DNA of 64,000 nt from Methyloversatilis sp. RAC08. Its GTDB lineage: Bacteria; Pseudomonadota; Gammaproteobacteria; Burkholderiales; Rhodocyclaceae. Positions 1 through 7,960 of this stretch are shown here, piece by piece (within the stretch, counting starts at the first letter, position 1; every line of letters starts with the position of its first letter). The notes below the pieces were generated by a model. It saw only the letters and a program-made list of their open reading frames with translations, was not told the DNA's origin and did not search any database. The DNA lies in NCBI RefSeq assembly GCF_001713355.1, contig NZ_CP016448.1:1-64000 (forward strand), written 5' to 3'. The position numbers and the translations under genes are program-made.

Positions 1-513
1 CTGTCATTCAATGACTATGGCTTCGAGCTGCTGTCTGCCTCGCCGGTCGACTGGGCGACGGAAATCGCGGCTGGTCTGCTGTCCGGCGACGCACTGGAGG
101 CCGACATCGAACACTGCCTGAACGCTGCCCAGCTCGCGCGCCGTCGATTTCGCGAAGTCGCCCGGGTGGCCGGCCTGACCTTCCAGGGCTATCCCGGGCA
201 GGGCAAGAGCGCACGCCAGCTGCAGGTCAGCAGCGAGTTGCTGTTCGATGTGTTTTCGCGCCACGACCCGGACAACCTGCTGTTGCAGCAGGCAAAGCAG
301 GAAGCGCTGGTCGAGGAACTGGACGCCGACCGCATCGCCGTCACGCTGGCCGCGATGCGCGCCGCCCGGCACTGCATCACACACCCGCCGTCCATGACCC
401 CGTTTGCGTTTCCGCTGCTGGTGGCGCGGCTGCGCGAGCGGCTGTCGAGCGAACAACTGTCGGAACGGGTGGCGCGCATGGTGGCGCTGCTTGAAAAAGC
501 GGCCGGACCCTGA
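1..513 (+). CDS. Ligase-associated DEXH-box helicase (Lhr-like), C-terminal fragment
   Basis: The reading frame is open from the first base of the window and ends at TGA 511-513, so only about the last 170 residues of a larger protein are present. The visible part has the motifs NDYGFELLS, FQGYPGQGKS and a final arginine-rich helix, as in the C-terminal region of Lhr-type DEXH helicases that sit in ligase-associated DNA damage response operons. The helicase motor itself lies upstream of the window. The assignment rests mainly on the next gene, PdeM, which starts 3 bp after this stop and is the usual partner of this helicase together with an ATP-dependent DNA ligase and an exonuclease. The fragment alone would be hard to classify; the operon context makes it fairly safe. 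Confidence 0.75.
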   Translation: MSFNDYGFELLSASPVDWATEIAAGLLSGDALEADIEHCLNAAQLARRRFREVARVAGLTFQGYPGQGKSARQLQVSSELLFDVFSRHDPDNLLLQQAKQEALVEELDADRIAVTLAAMRAARHCITHPPSMTPFAFPLLVARLRERLSSEQLSERVARMVALLEKAAGP

Positions 514-516
514 TTC

Positions 517-1182
517 ATGCTGCAGATCGAGATTGCCGGCGAATCGCTGACGCTGCTCGCCGAACGTGCGCTGTGGTGGCCGGCGCAGTCCACCCTGCTG
601 ATCGCTGACGCACATTTCGGCAAGGGCCTGACGTTCCGCGCGCGCGGCGTCGCCGTGCCTTCGGGCACCAGCGACGATACGATGGACCGGCTGGCCATCC
701 TGCTTGCCCGCACCGGCGCCACGCGCGTGGTGTTTCTCGGCGACCTGCTGCACGCCCGCGAAGCACGCGAGCCGGCGCTGATGGCGACGCTGGCCGGGCT
801 GCGCGCACCGGGCGTCGAGTGGGTGCTGGTGCGCGGCAACCATGATCTGCACGCCGGGGTACCGGCCGAACTGGGGCTGACCGTGGTCGACGAACCGTGG
901 CGGATGGCGCCGTTCGCGCTGTGCCATCACCCGGATGCGCAACCGGGCCACTACGTGCTGGCCGGCCACGTCCATCCGGCGCTGCGGGTCGAGGCGGGCG
1001 GCGACCGGCTGCGTCTGCCCTGCTTCGCCTTCGGCCCGGACGTCGGCCTGCTGCCGGCCTTCGGCAGCTTCACCGGACACATGACGCTGGCGCCCGACGC
1101 CGGCATGCGCTGCTTCGTCGCTGCCGCCGACCGTGTGCTGGAAGTGCCGCATGCCTCGGCACGCCGGCGCGGCAGGGCCTAA
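517..1182 (+). CDS. pdeM: Ligase-associated DNA damage response endonuclease PdeM
   Basis: A 221-residue calcineurin-like metallophosphoesterase. The two-metal site is visible in order: DAHFGKG (Asp31, His33), GDLLHAR (Asp76), RGNHD (Asn108, His109), the paired histidines 137-138 and GHVHP (His151, His153). Members of this subfamily are encoded next to an Lhr-like helicase and a DNA ligase and are thought to act as nucleases in DNA repair; that role is known for the family rather than shown here. The start ATG follows the helicase stop by 3 bp, implying translational coupling. Length is normal for the family. Confidence 0.88.
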   Translation: MLQIEIAGESLTLLAERALWWPAQSTLLIADAHFGKGLTFRARGVAVPSGTSDDTMDRLAILLARTGATRVVFLGDLLHAREAREPALMATLAGLRAPGVEWVLVRGNHDLHAGVPAELGLTVVDEPWRMAPFALCHHPDAQPGHYVLAGHVHPALRVEAGGDRLRLPCFAFGPDVGLLPAFGSFTGHMTLAPDAGMRCFVAAADRVLEVPHASARRRGRA

Positions 1183-1236
1183 AATGCACGGCTTGCATGC
1201 GCTGTCGCGCATCGACGCACGTTTCCCGGAACCCGA

Positions 1237-2781
1237 ATGTCAGCCAGCCCGAACGCCCTGAACACTGCCTCGCTGCCTGCGCTCTACAGCGCAGAGGCGC
1301 TGCGGCGCATCGAGCGGCACTATGCACCGCGCAGCTCGCCGCGCCTGATGGAGCGCGCCGGCGCGACCGGGGCGGCGAAGGCGATGGAAATCATGGGCGG
1401 CCGGCACGGCCGAGTGCTCGTCATGTGCGGGCCGGGCAACAACGGCGGCGATGGCTTCGTGATCGCCCGCCAGCTGCGCCAGACCGGGTTCGACGTGGTC
1501 GTGGCCTACATCGGAGACGAACATGCGCAAGCCACCGACGCCGTATCGGCCTGGGCGTCCTGGCGCGCCATCGGCGGCGTCACGCTGCCGCGTCTGCCGC
1601 AGGGTGAATACTCGCTGGTGGTCGATGCGCTGTACGGCATCGGCCTGACCCGACCGGTCGAAGGCGAGCACGCGACCTGGATCGATGCCGTCAATGACAT
1701 GAACTGCCCGGTGCTGGCCATCGACGTGCCGAGCGGATTGAATGCCGATACCGGCCGCGTGCTGGGTCGCGCCATCCGTGCATCGCACACGGCGACGATG
1801 ATTGCGCTGAAACCCGGCCTGCTGACGCTGGACGGGCCAGACCACTGCGGCGAGCTGTCGCTGCACGATCTCGGACTTGACTGCGCGCTGGTCGAGCGGC
1901 CGTCCGGATGGCAGGTCGGCCGCGCGCTGTTCGACCATCTGCTGCGGCCGCGCGCACGCAACAGTCACAAGGGCACCAACGGCAATGCGGTGCTGATCGG
2001 CGGCGCGCGCGGCATGGCCGGCGCGGCGCTGCTGGCCGGGCGTGCTGCGTTGAAGGTCGGCGCCGGGCGCGTCTATGTCGGCATGCTCGACCATGCTGCA
2101 TTGCCGCTCGACCCGGAGCAGCCTGAACTGATGATCCGCTCGCCAGGTGAAATCCTGACCGGCGATCTGGCGACCTGTGTCGCCATCGGTCCGGGCCTGG
2201 GGCAGAGCCCGGCGGCGCTCGAACTGATGCGCGAGGCGATTGCCACCACCGCCACGCTGGTGCTCGACGCCGACGCGCTGAATCTGCTGTCGCAACATCC
2301 GGATCTGGCGCAGGCGGTGCATGACCGCAGCGCGCCGACACTGCTCACGCCGCACCCGACAGAAGCGGCGCGCCTGCTCGGCAGCACGACGCCGCAGGTG
2401 CAGGAAGACCGCATCGCCTCGGCCTGCGCCATCGCGCGCCGCTACCACGCCGCCACCGTGCTCAAGGGCTGCGGCAGCGTGATCGCGCTGGCCGACGGAC
2501 GCTGGTTCATCAACACCACCGGTAATCCGGGCATGGCGTCGGCCGGCATGGGCGATGTGCTGACCGGGCTGATCGCCGGCCTGCTGGCGCAGGGCTGGCC
2601 GGCCAATCTGGCGCTGATCGGCGGCGTGCATCTGCACGGTCTGGCCGGCGACCGCCTGGTCGCACTCGGCAAGGGACCGAACGGCCTGACCGCCGGCGAG
2701 GTGATCGAATCGGCACGCGCCGCCTTCAATGCGCTGATTGCCGGCACCGATCTGCAGGAAGTCAGCCATATCCCGCTCTGA
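1237..2781 (+). CDS. nnr: Bifunctional NAD(P)HX epimerase/dehydratase
   Basis: A 514-residue two-domain enzyme that repairs hydrated NADH and NADPH. The N-terminal YjeF_N epimerase domain (about residues 15-215) carries the Rossmann motif GPGNNGGDGF at 65-74. The C-terminal ribokinase-like domain (about 225-500) is the ADP- or ATP-dependent dehydratase and has the NTTGNPGMASAGMGD nucleotide loop near residue 425-438, whose last Asp is the expected catalytic base. Length matches the fused E. coli form. A possible -10 box (TAAAAT, 1180-1185) lies upstream, but its -35 is weak, so the gene may also be read through from pdeM. The 3' end overlaps the probable start of the EamA transporter. Confidence 0.95.
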   Translation: MSASPNALNTASLPALYSAEALRRIERHYAPRSSPRLMERAGATGAAKAMEIMGGRHGRVLVMCGPGNNGGDGFVIARQLRQTGFDVVVAYIGDEHAQATDAVSAWASWRAIGGVTLPRLPQGEYSLVVDALYGIGLTRPVEGEHATWIDAVNDMNCPVLAIDVPSGLNADTGRVLGRAIRASHTATMIALKPGLLTLDGPDHCGELSLHDLGLDCALVERPSGWQVGRALFDHLLRPRARNSHKGTNGNAVLIGGARGMAGAALLAGRAALKVGAGRVYVGMLDHAALPLDPEQPELMIRSPGEILTGDLATCVAIGPGLGQSPAALELMREAIATTATLVLDADALNLLSQHPDLAQAVHDRSAPTLLTPHPTEAARLLGSTTPQVQEDRIASACAIARRYHAATVLKGCGSVIALADGRWFINTTGNPGMASAGMGDVLTGLIAGLLAQGWPANLALIGGVHLHGLAGDRLVALGKGPNGLTAGEVIESARAAFNALIAGTDLQEVSHIPL

Positions 2782-3640
2782 GCGCTCGCAGCCGCTGATC
2801 GGCGTGATGCTGATGCTGGCGGCCCTGTTCTGCTTCGCCGTACTGGATACGACCGGCAAATACCTGTCGCAGCGCTATCCGGTCGGCGTACTGGTCTGGG
2901 CGCGCTACCTGGTGCCCGCCATCGTGCTGGGCGCCGTGCTGTACCCGCGCATGGGTCGCGACATCGTGGTCACCGCGCGCTGGCGGCTGCAGATCGTGCG
3001 CGCGGCACTGCTGGCCGGCGTGTCCTTCCTGATCATGGGCGGCCTGCGCACGATTCCGATGGCGGAAGGCACGTCGCTGTTCTTCATCACGCCGCTTATC
3101 GTCACGCTGCTGGCCGGTCCGGTGCTGGGCGAGCGCGTGACCGGCGCACACTGGCTGCTCGCACTGTTCGGCTTTTCCGGCGTGCTGCTGATCGCCCGCC
3201 CGGACGGCGACCTGCCGCTGGTGCCGGTGCTCATGCTGCTGGCCGGCTCGCTGCTGTATGCGCTGTACCAGCTGGCGACGCGCACGCTTGCGCCGACCGA
3301 GCGGCCGCTGACCACCTTGTTCTACACCGCGCTGATCGGCGCCGGGATCTCCTCCGTTGCGCTGCCGGCGGCTGCCCACAGTGAAATGCCAGGCTGGCAG
3401 GACACCCTGCTCGTGCTGTCGCTCGGCGTGTCCGGCATGGCCGGCCATTTCCTGCTGATCCGCGCGATGGCGTTCGCGCCGGCATCGACGCTGAGCCCGC
3501 TCATCTATGTGCAGCTGGTCTGGGCGACGCTGATGGGCTGGCTGGTGTTCGGCGACCTGCCGGGTGCCAGTGCGATCGGCGGCGCCGCCATCATCGTGAC
3601 CAGCGGATTATTGAGTGCCTGGCTGGCGCACCGACGCTGA
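2738..3640 (+). CDS. EamA/DMT-family transporter
   Basis: A predicted inner-membrane protein of up to 300 residues with about ten hydrophobic segments arranged as two EamA repeats, the first beginning LMLAALFCFAVLDTTGKYL and the second near residue 155. Such drug/metabolite transporters export small molecules; the substrate cannot be read from sequence. The start is uncertain: the longest in-frame start is TTG 2738, which overlaps nnr by 44 bp, while GTG 2804 or ATG 2807 would begin at the first membrane helix. It runs in the same direction as nnr and may be co-transcribed. Confidence 0.85.
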   Translation: MPAPICRKSAISRSERSQPLIGVMLMLAALFCFAVLDTTGKYLSQRYPVGVLVWARYLVPAIVLGAVLYPRMGRDIVVTARWRLQIVRAALLAGVSFLIMGGLRTIPMAEGTSLFFITPLIVTLLAGPVLGERVTGAHWLLALFGFSGVLLIARPDGDLPLVPVLMLLAGSLLYALYQLATRTLAPTERPLTTLFYTALIGAGISSVALPAAAHSEMPGWQDTLLVLSLGVSGMAGHFLLIRAMAFAPASTLSPLIYVQLVWATLMGWLVFGDLPGASAIGGAAIIVTSGLLSAWLAHRR

Positions 3641-3721
3641 GCGTGTCCGGTGTGACTGCCGCCGCATGGCGCGCGCGGGCGCGATGCTAGAATCCGCCGC
3701 TTCGATCTACCGGTCACTGAC

Positions 3722-4570
3722 ATGCGGGAAAATGAACAGCTGTCCATCGAAATCCAGCGCAATGTGTCGCAGGCGCTCGCCGAGGATGTCGGCACCGGCG
3801 ACCTCACGGCGCGCCTGATTCCGCCCGGGCGTGCGGCGCAGGGGCTGGTGACGGCGCGTGAAGAAGCGGTGCTGTGCGGCCGCGACTGGTTCGAAGCCTG
3901 TCTGCGCGCGCTCGATCCGAAAGCGACGGTTGCCTGGCATGTGCCGGAAGGCGAATGGGTCGCACCGGATCAGAAGCTGTGCGAAATCCTGTCCGAAACC
4001 CGTGCGCTGCTGACCGCCGAACGTGCTGCGCTGAATTTCGTGCAGCTGCTGTCGGCCACGGCCACGATGACGCGTCGTTTCGTGGACGCGATAGGCGGTA
4101 CGTCGGCGCGCATCGTCGATACGCGCAAGACCCTGCCCGGCCTGCGACTGGCGCAGAAGTACGCGGTGCGCATCGGTGGCGGGCTGAACCATCGCATGGG
4201 TCTGTACGACGGCATCCTGATCAAGGAAAACCACATCATGGCGGCCGGCGGCATCCGCCCGGTACTGGCGCGGGCACGCGGCATCGCACCGTCCAATGCC
4301 TTCATCCAGATCGAGGTGGAAACGCTGGCGCAGCTGCGCGAGGCGCTGGATGCCGGCGCCACCATGGTGCTGCTGGACAACATGAGCATCGACCAGATGC
4401 GCGAGGCGGTGGCGATCAATGACGACCGGGCAGAACTCGAAGCATCCGGCGGAGTGGATCTGGACCGGGTGCGTGCCATTGCGGAAACCGGTGTGGACCG
4501 CATATCGATCGGCGTGCTGACCAAGAACGTTCGTGCGATCGACCTTTCCCTTCGCCATGTCGAGCGCTGA
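3722..4570 (+). CDS. nadC: Nicotinate-nucleotide pyrophosphorylase (carboxylating)
   Basis: Quinolinate phosphoribosyltransferase, 282 residues, converting quinolinate and PRPP to nicotinate mononucleotide in de novo NAD synthesis. The N-terminal half has EDVGTGDLTARLI and LCEILSETRALLTAERAALN; the barrel carries the substrate-binding run RIVDTRKTLPGLRLAQKYAV (about 128-147), GGGLNHRMGLYDGILIKENH, and ends with SIGVLTKNVRAIDLSLR. Length is typical. A TAGAAT -10-like box lies at 3690-3695, about 27 bp before the start. The neighbouring Nnr also serves NAD(P)H metabolism. Confidence 0.96.
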   Translation: MRENEQLSIEIQRNVSQALAEDVGTGDLTARLIPPGRAAQGLVTAREEAVLCGRDWFEACLRALDPKATVAWHVPEGEWVAPDQKLCEILSETRALLTAERAALNFVQLLSATATMTRRFVDAIGGTSARIVDTRKTLPGLRLAQKYAVRIGGGLNHRMGLYDGILIKENHIMAAGGIRPVLARARGIAPSNAFIQIEVETLAQLREALDAGATMVLLDNMSIDQMREAVAINDDRAELEASGGVDLDRVRAIAETGVDRISIGVLTKNVRAIDLSLRHVER

Positions 4571-4612
4571 GCGTCCGACACACGCGACAGACACCTGCGG
4601 AGACCCGGGCTG

Positions 4613-4750
4613 ATGTGGTTCATCCTGTATTACATCGTTGCGATCACTGTTCTCATTCTGCACTTCACCGGCTTTCTGGCCCGCAACAACATCGAATGGC
4701 TGGTGTTCGTGCTTGCCGTGACCGTCTTCCCCGCGGTGCTCTACCTCTAG
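4613..4750 (+). CDS. Small membrane peptide, 45 residues, unknown function
   Basis: An ATG-started frame of 45 codons encoding MWFILYYIVAITVLILHF followed by a short polar loop (ARNNIEW) and a second hydrophobic run ending FPAVLYL. This looks like a two-helix inner-membrane hairpin. It lies 42 bp after nadC on the same strand, and a strong hairpin at 4797-4814 follows its stop, so it could be the last cistron of the nadC transcript. The upstream GGAGA (4600-4604) could be a Shine-Dalgarno sequence, about 8 bp before the ATG. I do not recognise a family. Confidence is limited because a frame this short can arise by chance, although its composition is clearly membrane-like. Confidence 0.5.
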   Translation: MWFILYYIVAITVLILHFTGFLARNNIEWLVFVLAVTVFPAVLYL

Positions 4751-4796
4751 AAGGCATGCCAGCCGGCGCCCTTCCGGCCTGACCGGCCCTGCAGTG

Positions 4797-4814
4797 GCTG
4801 CCCGATCGGGCAGC
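4797..4814 (+). terminator. Hairpin after nadC/small peptide, probable terminator
   Basis: GCTGCCC and GGGCAGC flank GATC, giving an 18-bp perfect palindrome followed by TGCTTTCCC. The T-run is weak, so termination is probable rather than certain. It separates the nadC unit from the iron-regulated operon. Confidence 0.5.
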
Positions 4815-4892
4815 TGCTTTCCCTCCCTGATTTCTGCCTGACACTCACCAGCGCGGCCACGCACAGGTGTCTGCTGCCATTGCTCTAATGAT

Positions 4893-4937
4893 GAAATGTA
4901 AAAGCATTGTGAGAATCATTTACATTTCGGTTACTAT
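4893..4937 (+). promoter_or_regulatory. Fur-type operator and promoter of the siderophore receptor operon
   Basis: The segment TGAGAATCATTTACA (4910-4924) matches the 7-1-7 Fur consensus TGATAATnATTATCA at 11 of 14 specified positions. It sits between a weak -35 (TTGTGA, 4907-4912) and a -10 (TACTAT, 4932-4937), a position suited to repression. A second symmetric element is nested here: GAAATGTAAA (4893-4902) and TTTACATTTC (4919-4928) are perfect inverted arms with a 16-bp spacer. The downstream gene is a siderophore receptor, which fits iron control. Confidence 0.7.
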
Positions 4938-4991
4938 TCGCGCGCAAATTATCCGGGCCACACACGGCATCAACCCCCGCAAGGAGCACGC

Positions 4992-7262
4992 ATGAAAAAG
5001 CGATCGCAAGACATCACATCCTCCCGAGACAGCGCAAGTCAGGTAAAGGCAGGGGCGGCACTCGATCTGCGGGGCCGTACCCTGCTGCCGCTGGGCGCGG
5101 CGCTGATGGCGGGCGGCTTAAGCTTTGCTGCGCAGGCCGCCGACGCAACGCCGAAAAGCAAGGTGCTGCCGGAAGTGAGCGTCGAGGGCCAGGCTCCCCC
5201 GCCCTACAAGGCCGAAGTGCTGTCGTCGCCGAAGCGGCCGCAGGCGATTCAGGACATTCCGCAGACGGTGCAGGTGCTGACCGAAGACATGCTGGAAATC
5301 CAGGGCACGAAAACCCTGCGTGATGCGCTGCGCAACGTGACCGGCATCAGCTTTCAGGCCGGCGAAGGCAATCCGCCGTCTGGTGACCAGCTCAAGATCC
5401 GCGGCTTTTCGGCGCGCGACGACATTCTGGTCGACGGTGTGCGCGACACTGGCGTGTTCTTCCGCGATCCATTCAACGTCGAAACCATCGAGGTGACCAA
5501 GGGCCCGGCGTCGGCATTTGCCGGTCGCGGTTCGTCCGGCGGCACGATCAATCAGGTGTCGAAGGCGCCTTCGCTGAAGCAGAAGCGCGAAATCGAGGCC
5601 GGCTTCGGCACCGACAGCCTGTATCGCATCACCGCCGACATCAATCAGCCGCTCGAAAGCATCCGTGGTGCTTTCCGGCTGAACCTGATGTCGCACCAGA
5701 ACGACCAGCCCGGTCGCGACGACGTCGAGAACAAGCGCTTCGGCATCGCGCCGTCGATCGCCTTCGGCCTTGGCACGCCCACCCGCTTCACGCTGAGCTA
5801 TATGTATATGCGGCAGGACAACCGGCCGGATTCGGGCCTGCCGAATGCACGCAATACGAGCCTGCGCAATTCCGGGTTTGGCGGCAAGGTGGCGCCGGTC
5901 AACTACTCGAATTACTACGGTCACAGCACCGACTACCAGGACCTGGAAACCCATCAGGCCACCTTCAAGTTCGAGCACGACTTCAACGATAAGGTCAGCA
6001 TCCGCAACCAGTTGCGCTACGGGCACACGAGCAACGATTCGATCTTCTCGTCGCCGCGCTTTTCGCCCGGTGGCCTGACGACCATCAACGCGAATACGCT
6101 GGTGGTCGGCAACCAGAAGCCGCGTGATCAGGACAATGAGCTGCTGATCAACCAGACCGACCTGACCTTCAAGTTCATGACCGGCGCCATCCGCCATCAC
6201 CTCGTGACCGGCCTGGAACTGGCGCGCGAAGACAGCGAGAACAAGCGCCGTCTGGATGCCAACGGTCCGGCGACCAACCTGCTGAACCCGCAGTTGCGCG
6301 CGGCGACGCCCATTGCCTACAACGGCACGCGCGCGCAGCTCGATCTGGAAACCACGGCGCTGTATGTATCCGACATCATCACGTTGACGCCGCAATGGGA
6401 CATCAATGCCGGGCTGCGCTGGGACCGCGTGAAGACCAAGGTGCGGGCGTTGAACGACGGCCGCGTACCGGGATACAGTCAGGATCTGTCGCGCACCGAT
6501 ACCGAGGTGTCGGGCAATGTCGGCCTCATCTTCCGTCCCGTCCCGACGCTGAGCCTGTACGCCGGCTATGGCAGTTCCTTCGATCCGTCAGGCCGGGCCG
6601 AAATCGTGCAGCTGGCTGGAGGCAACAATAATCTGCCGGTCAGCCCGGCCGATTTCAACCTGAAGCCGGAGCGCACGCGCAGCTATGAAGTCGGCGCGAA
6701 GTGGAACGCGCTAGGCGAATCGCTGCTGATCCACGGTGCGCTTTTCCGGACCGAACGCTTCAACGGTCGTACGCGGGGACCCGCAGATGTCGCGACCGTT
6801 CTAAATGGCGTGCAGGAGGTTCAGGGGATCGAGCTGTCGGCCACCGGCCGTGTCACCCCGCGTCTGAACCTGTTCGCCGGCTATACCTTCCAGGACAGCG
6901 AGGTGAAGAAATCGAACGATCCGGTGCAGCTCGGGCAGGCGCTTGACAACACGCCGCGCCACACCTTCAATGCGTGGGCGACCTACCAGCTGACCAATGA
7001 CCTGAGCGTCGGTGGCGGCGTGCAGTATGTCGATTCGCGAAACACCATCATCGCCAGCAGCGCCAGCACCGACCTTGTTGTCGTTGTTGATGACTACTGG
7101 CTGTTCGATGCGGTGGCGCTTTACCAGGTGAGCAAGGATATGAAGCTTCGGCTCAACGTGTACAACCTGATGGACGAAAAGTACCTGTTCGAGGTGCAGA
7201 GCGGCCAGAGCATTCCGGGGGCAGGCCGTTCGGCCGTGCTGTCGGCGATCTATGCCTTCTGA
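4992..7262 (+). CDS. TonB-dependent siderophore receptor (Fiu/PiuA type)
   Basis: A 756-residue outer-membrane receptor. An unusually long charged N-terminus precedes the hydrophobic signal segment and a likely cleavage after AQA (about residue 49). The plug domain follows with QDIPQTVQVLTEDML, LKIRGFSARDDILVDGVRD and VTKGPASAFAGRGSSGGTIN; the remainder is a 22-strand-type barrel ending in the terminal Phe of AVLSAIYAF. It should import ferric siderophore using TonB/ExbBD energy. AAGGAGCAC just before the ATG is a good ribosome-binding site. The gene heads an operon with a PiuC-type dioxygenase, the arrangement seen for fiu-ybiX and piuA-piuC, which suggests catecholate-type substrates. Confidence 0.94.
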   Translation: MKKRSQDITSSRDSASQVKAGAALDLRGRTLLPLGAALMAGGLSFAAQAADATPKSKVLPEVSVEGQAPPPYKAEVLSSPKRPQAIQDIPQTVQVLTEDMLEIQGTKTLRDALRNVTGISFQAGEGNPPSGDQLKIRGFSARDDILVDGVRDTGVFFRDPFNVETIEVTKGPASAFAGRGSSGGTINQVSKAPSLKQKREIEAGFGTDSLYRITADINQPLESIRGAFRLNLMSHQNDQPGRDDVENKRFGIAPSIAFGLGTPTRFTLSYMYMRQDNRPDSGLPNARNTSLRNSGFGGKVAPVNYSNYYGHSTDYQDLETHQATFKFEHDFNDKVSIRNQLRYGHTSNDSIFSSPRFSPGGLTTINANTLVVGNQKPRDQDNELLINQTDLTFKFMTGAIRHHLVTGLELAREDSENKRRLDANGPATNLLNPQLRAATPIAYNGTRAQLDLETTALYVSDIITLTPQWDINAGLRWDRVKTKVRALNDGRVPGYSQDLSRTDTEVSGNVGLIFRPVPTLSLYAGYGSSFDPSGRAEIVQLAGGNNNLPVSPADFNLKPERTRSYEVGAKWNALGESLLIHGALFRTERFNGRTRGPADVATVLNGVQEVQGIELSATGRVTPRLNLFAGYTFQDSEVKKSNDPVQLGQALDNTPRHTFNAWATYQLTNDLSVGGGVQYVDSRNTIIASSASTDLVVVVDDYWLFDAVALYQVSKDMKLRLNVYNLMDEKYLFEVQSGQSIPGAGRSAVLSAIYAF

Positions 7263-7274
7263 CCCGCACGGCTC

Positions 7275-7958
7275 ATGCTCCTGACGATAGATGACCTGCT
7301 GCAGGGCGACGAAGTCGCCTTGGTGCGCGCCCTGCTCTCCCGCGCCGAGTGGTCGAGTGGCGCGCTGACGGCCGGTACGCAGGCGGTCACCGTCAAGAAC
7401 AACCAGCAGATCGCCGAAGATGCGCCGCTGCTGCCGGAGTTGCGGCGCATCGTGCTGGCGGCACTGAACCGCTCGCCGCTGTTCTTCACGGCGGCGCTGC
7501 CGCACCGCATCGTGCCGCCCTGCTTCAATCGCTATGCCGACGGCGCCGACCGCTACGGCGCGCACATCGACAATTCGATGCGCGCGCTGCCTGACGGCAA
7601 TGGCTATGTGCGTGCCGACGTGTCGGCCACGTTGTTCCTGTCCGACCCGGCTGAATATGACGGTGGCGAACTGGTCATCGAGGATACCTACGGCCGGCAC
7701 GAAGTGAAGCTGCCGGCCGGCAGTCTGGTCCTCTATCCGTCGTCGTCGGTGCATCAGGTGCAGCCGGTGACGCGCGGTGAGCGCATCGGCTGCTTCATGT
7801 TCATCCAGAGCCTGGTGCGCGACGCCGAACAGCGACGCCTGCTGTTCGATCTCGACATGGAATTGCTGACCCTGCGCCAGCAGTTGGGCGAAACACCCTC
7901 CATGGTCAGGCTGACCGGCGTGTATCACAACCTGCTGCGCCGCTGGGGCGACACCTGA
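7275..7958 (+). CDS. piuC: PKHD-type Fe(II)/2-oxoglutarate dioxygenase (PiuC/YbiX family)
   Basis: A 227-residue member of the PKHD-type hydroxylase family. The facial metal triad is readable as His97 and Asp99 (YGAHIDNS) with His160 (SSSVHQVQPV), and Arg170 is placed to bind 2-oxoglutarate. Members are repeatedly found beside iron-siderophore receptors and are thought to modify the siderophore or receptor-related substrate; the precise substrate is not known to me. It starts 12 bp after the receptor stop and ends 2 bp before the oxidase gene, so the three genes are very probably one transcript. Confidence 0.92.
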   Translation: MLLTIDDLLQGDEVALVRALLSRAEWSSGALTAGTQAVTVKNNQQIAEDAPLLPELRRIVLAALNRSPLFFTAALPHRIVPPCFNRYADGADRYGAHIDNSMRALPDGNGYVRADVSATLFLSDPAEYDGGELVIEDTYGRHEVKLPAGSLVLYPSSSVHQVQPVTRGERIGCFMFIQSLVRDAEQRRLLFDLDMELLTLRQQLGETPSMVRLTGVYHNLLRRWGDT

Positions 7959-7960
7959 AC

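Noticed and set aside
1240-2859. A 539-codon minus-strand frame opposite nnr
   Set aside because: Shadow of nnr caused by codon composition.
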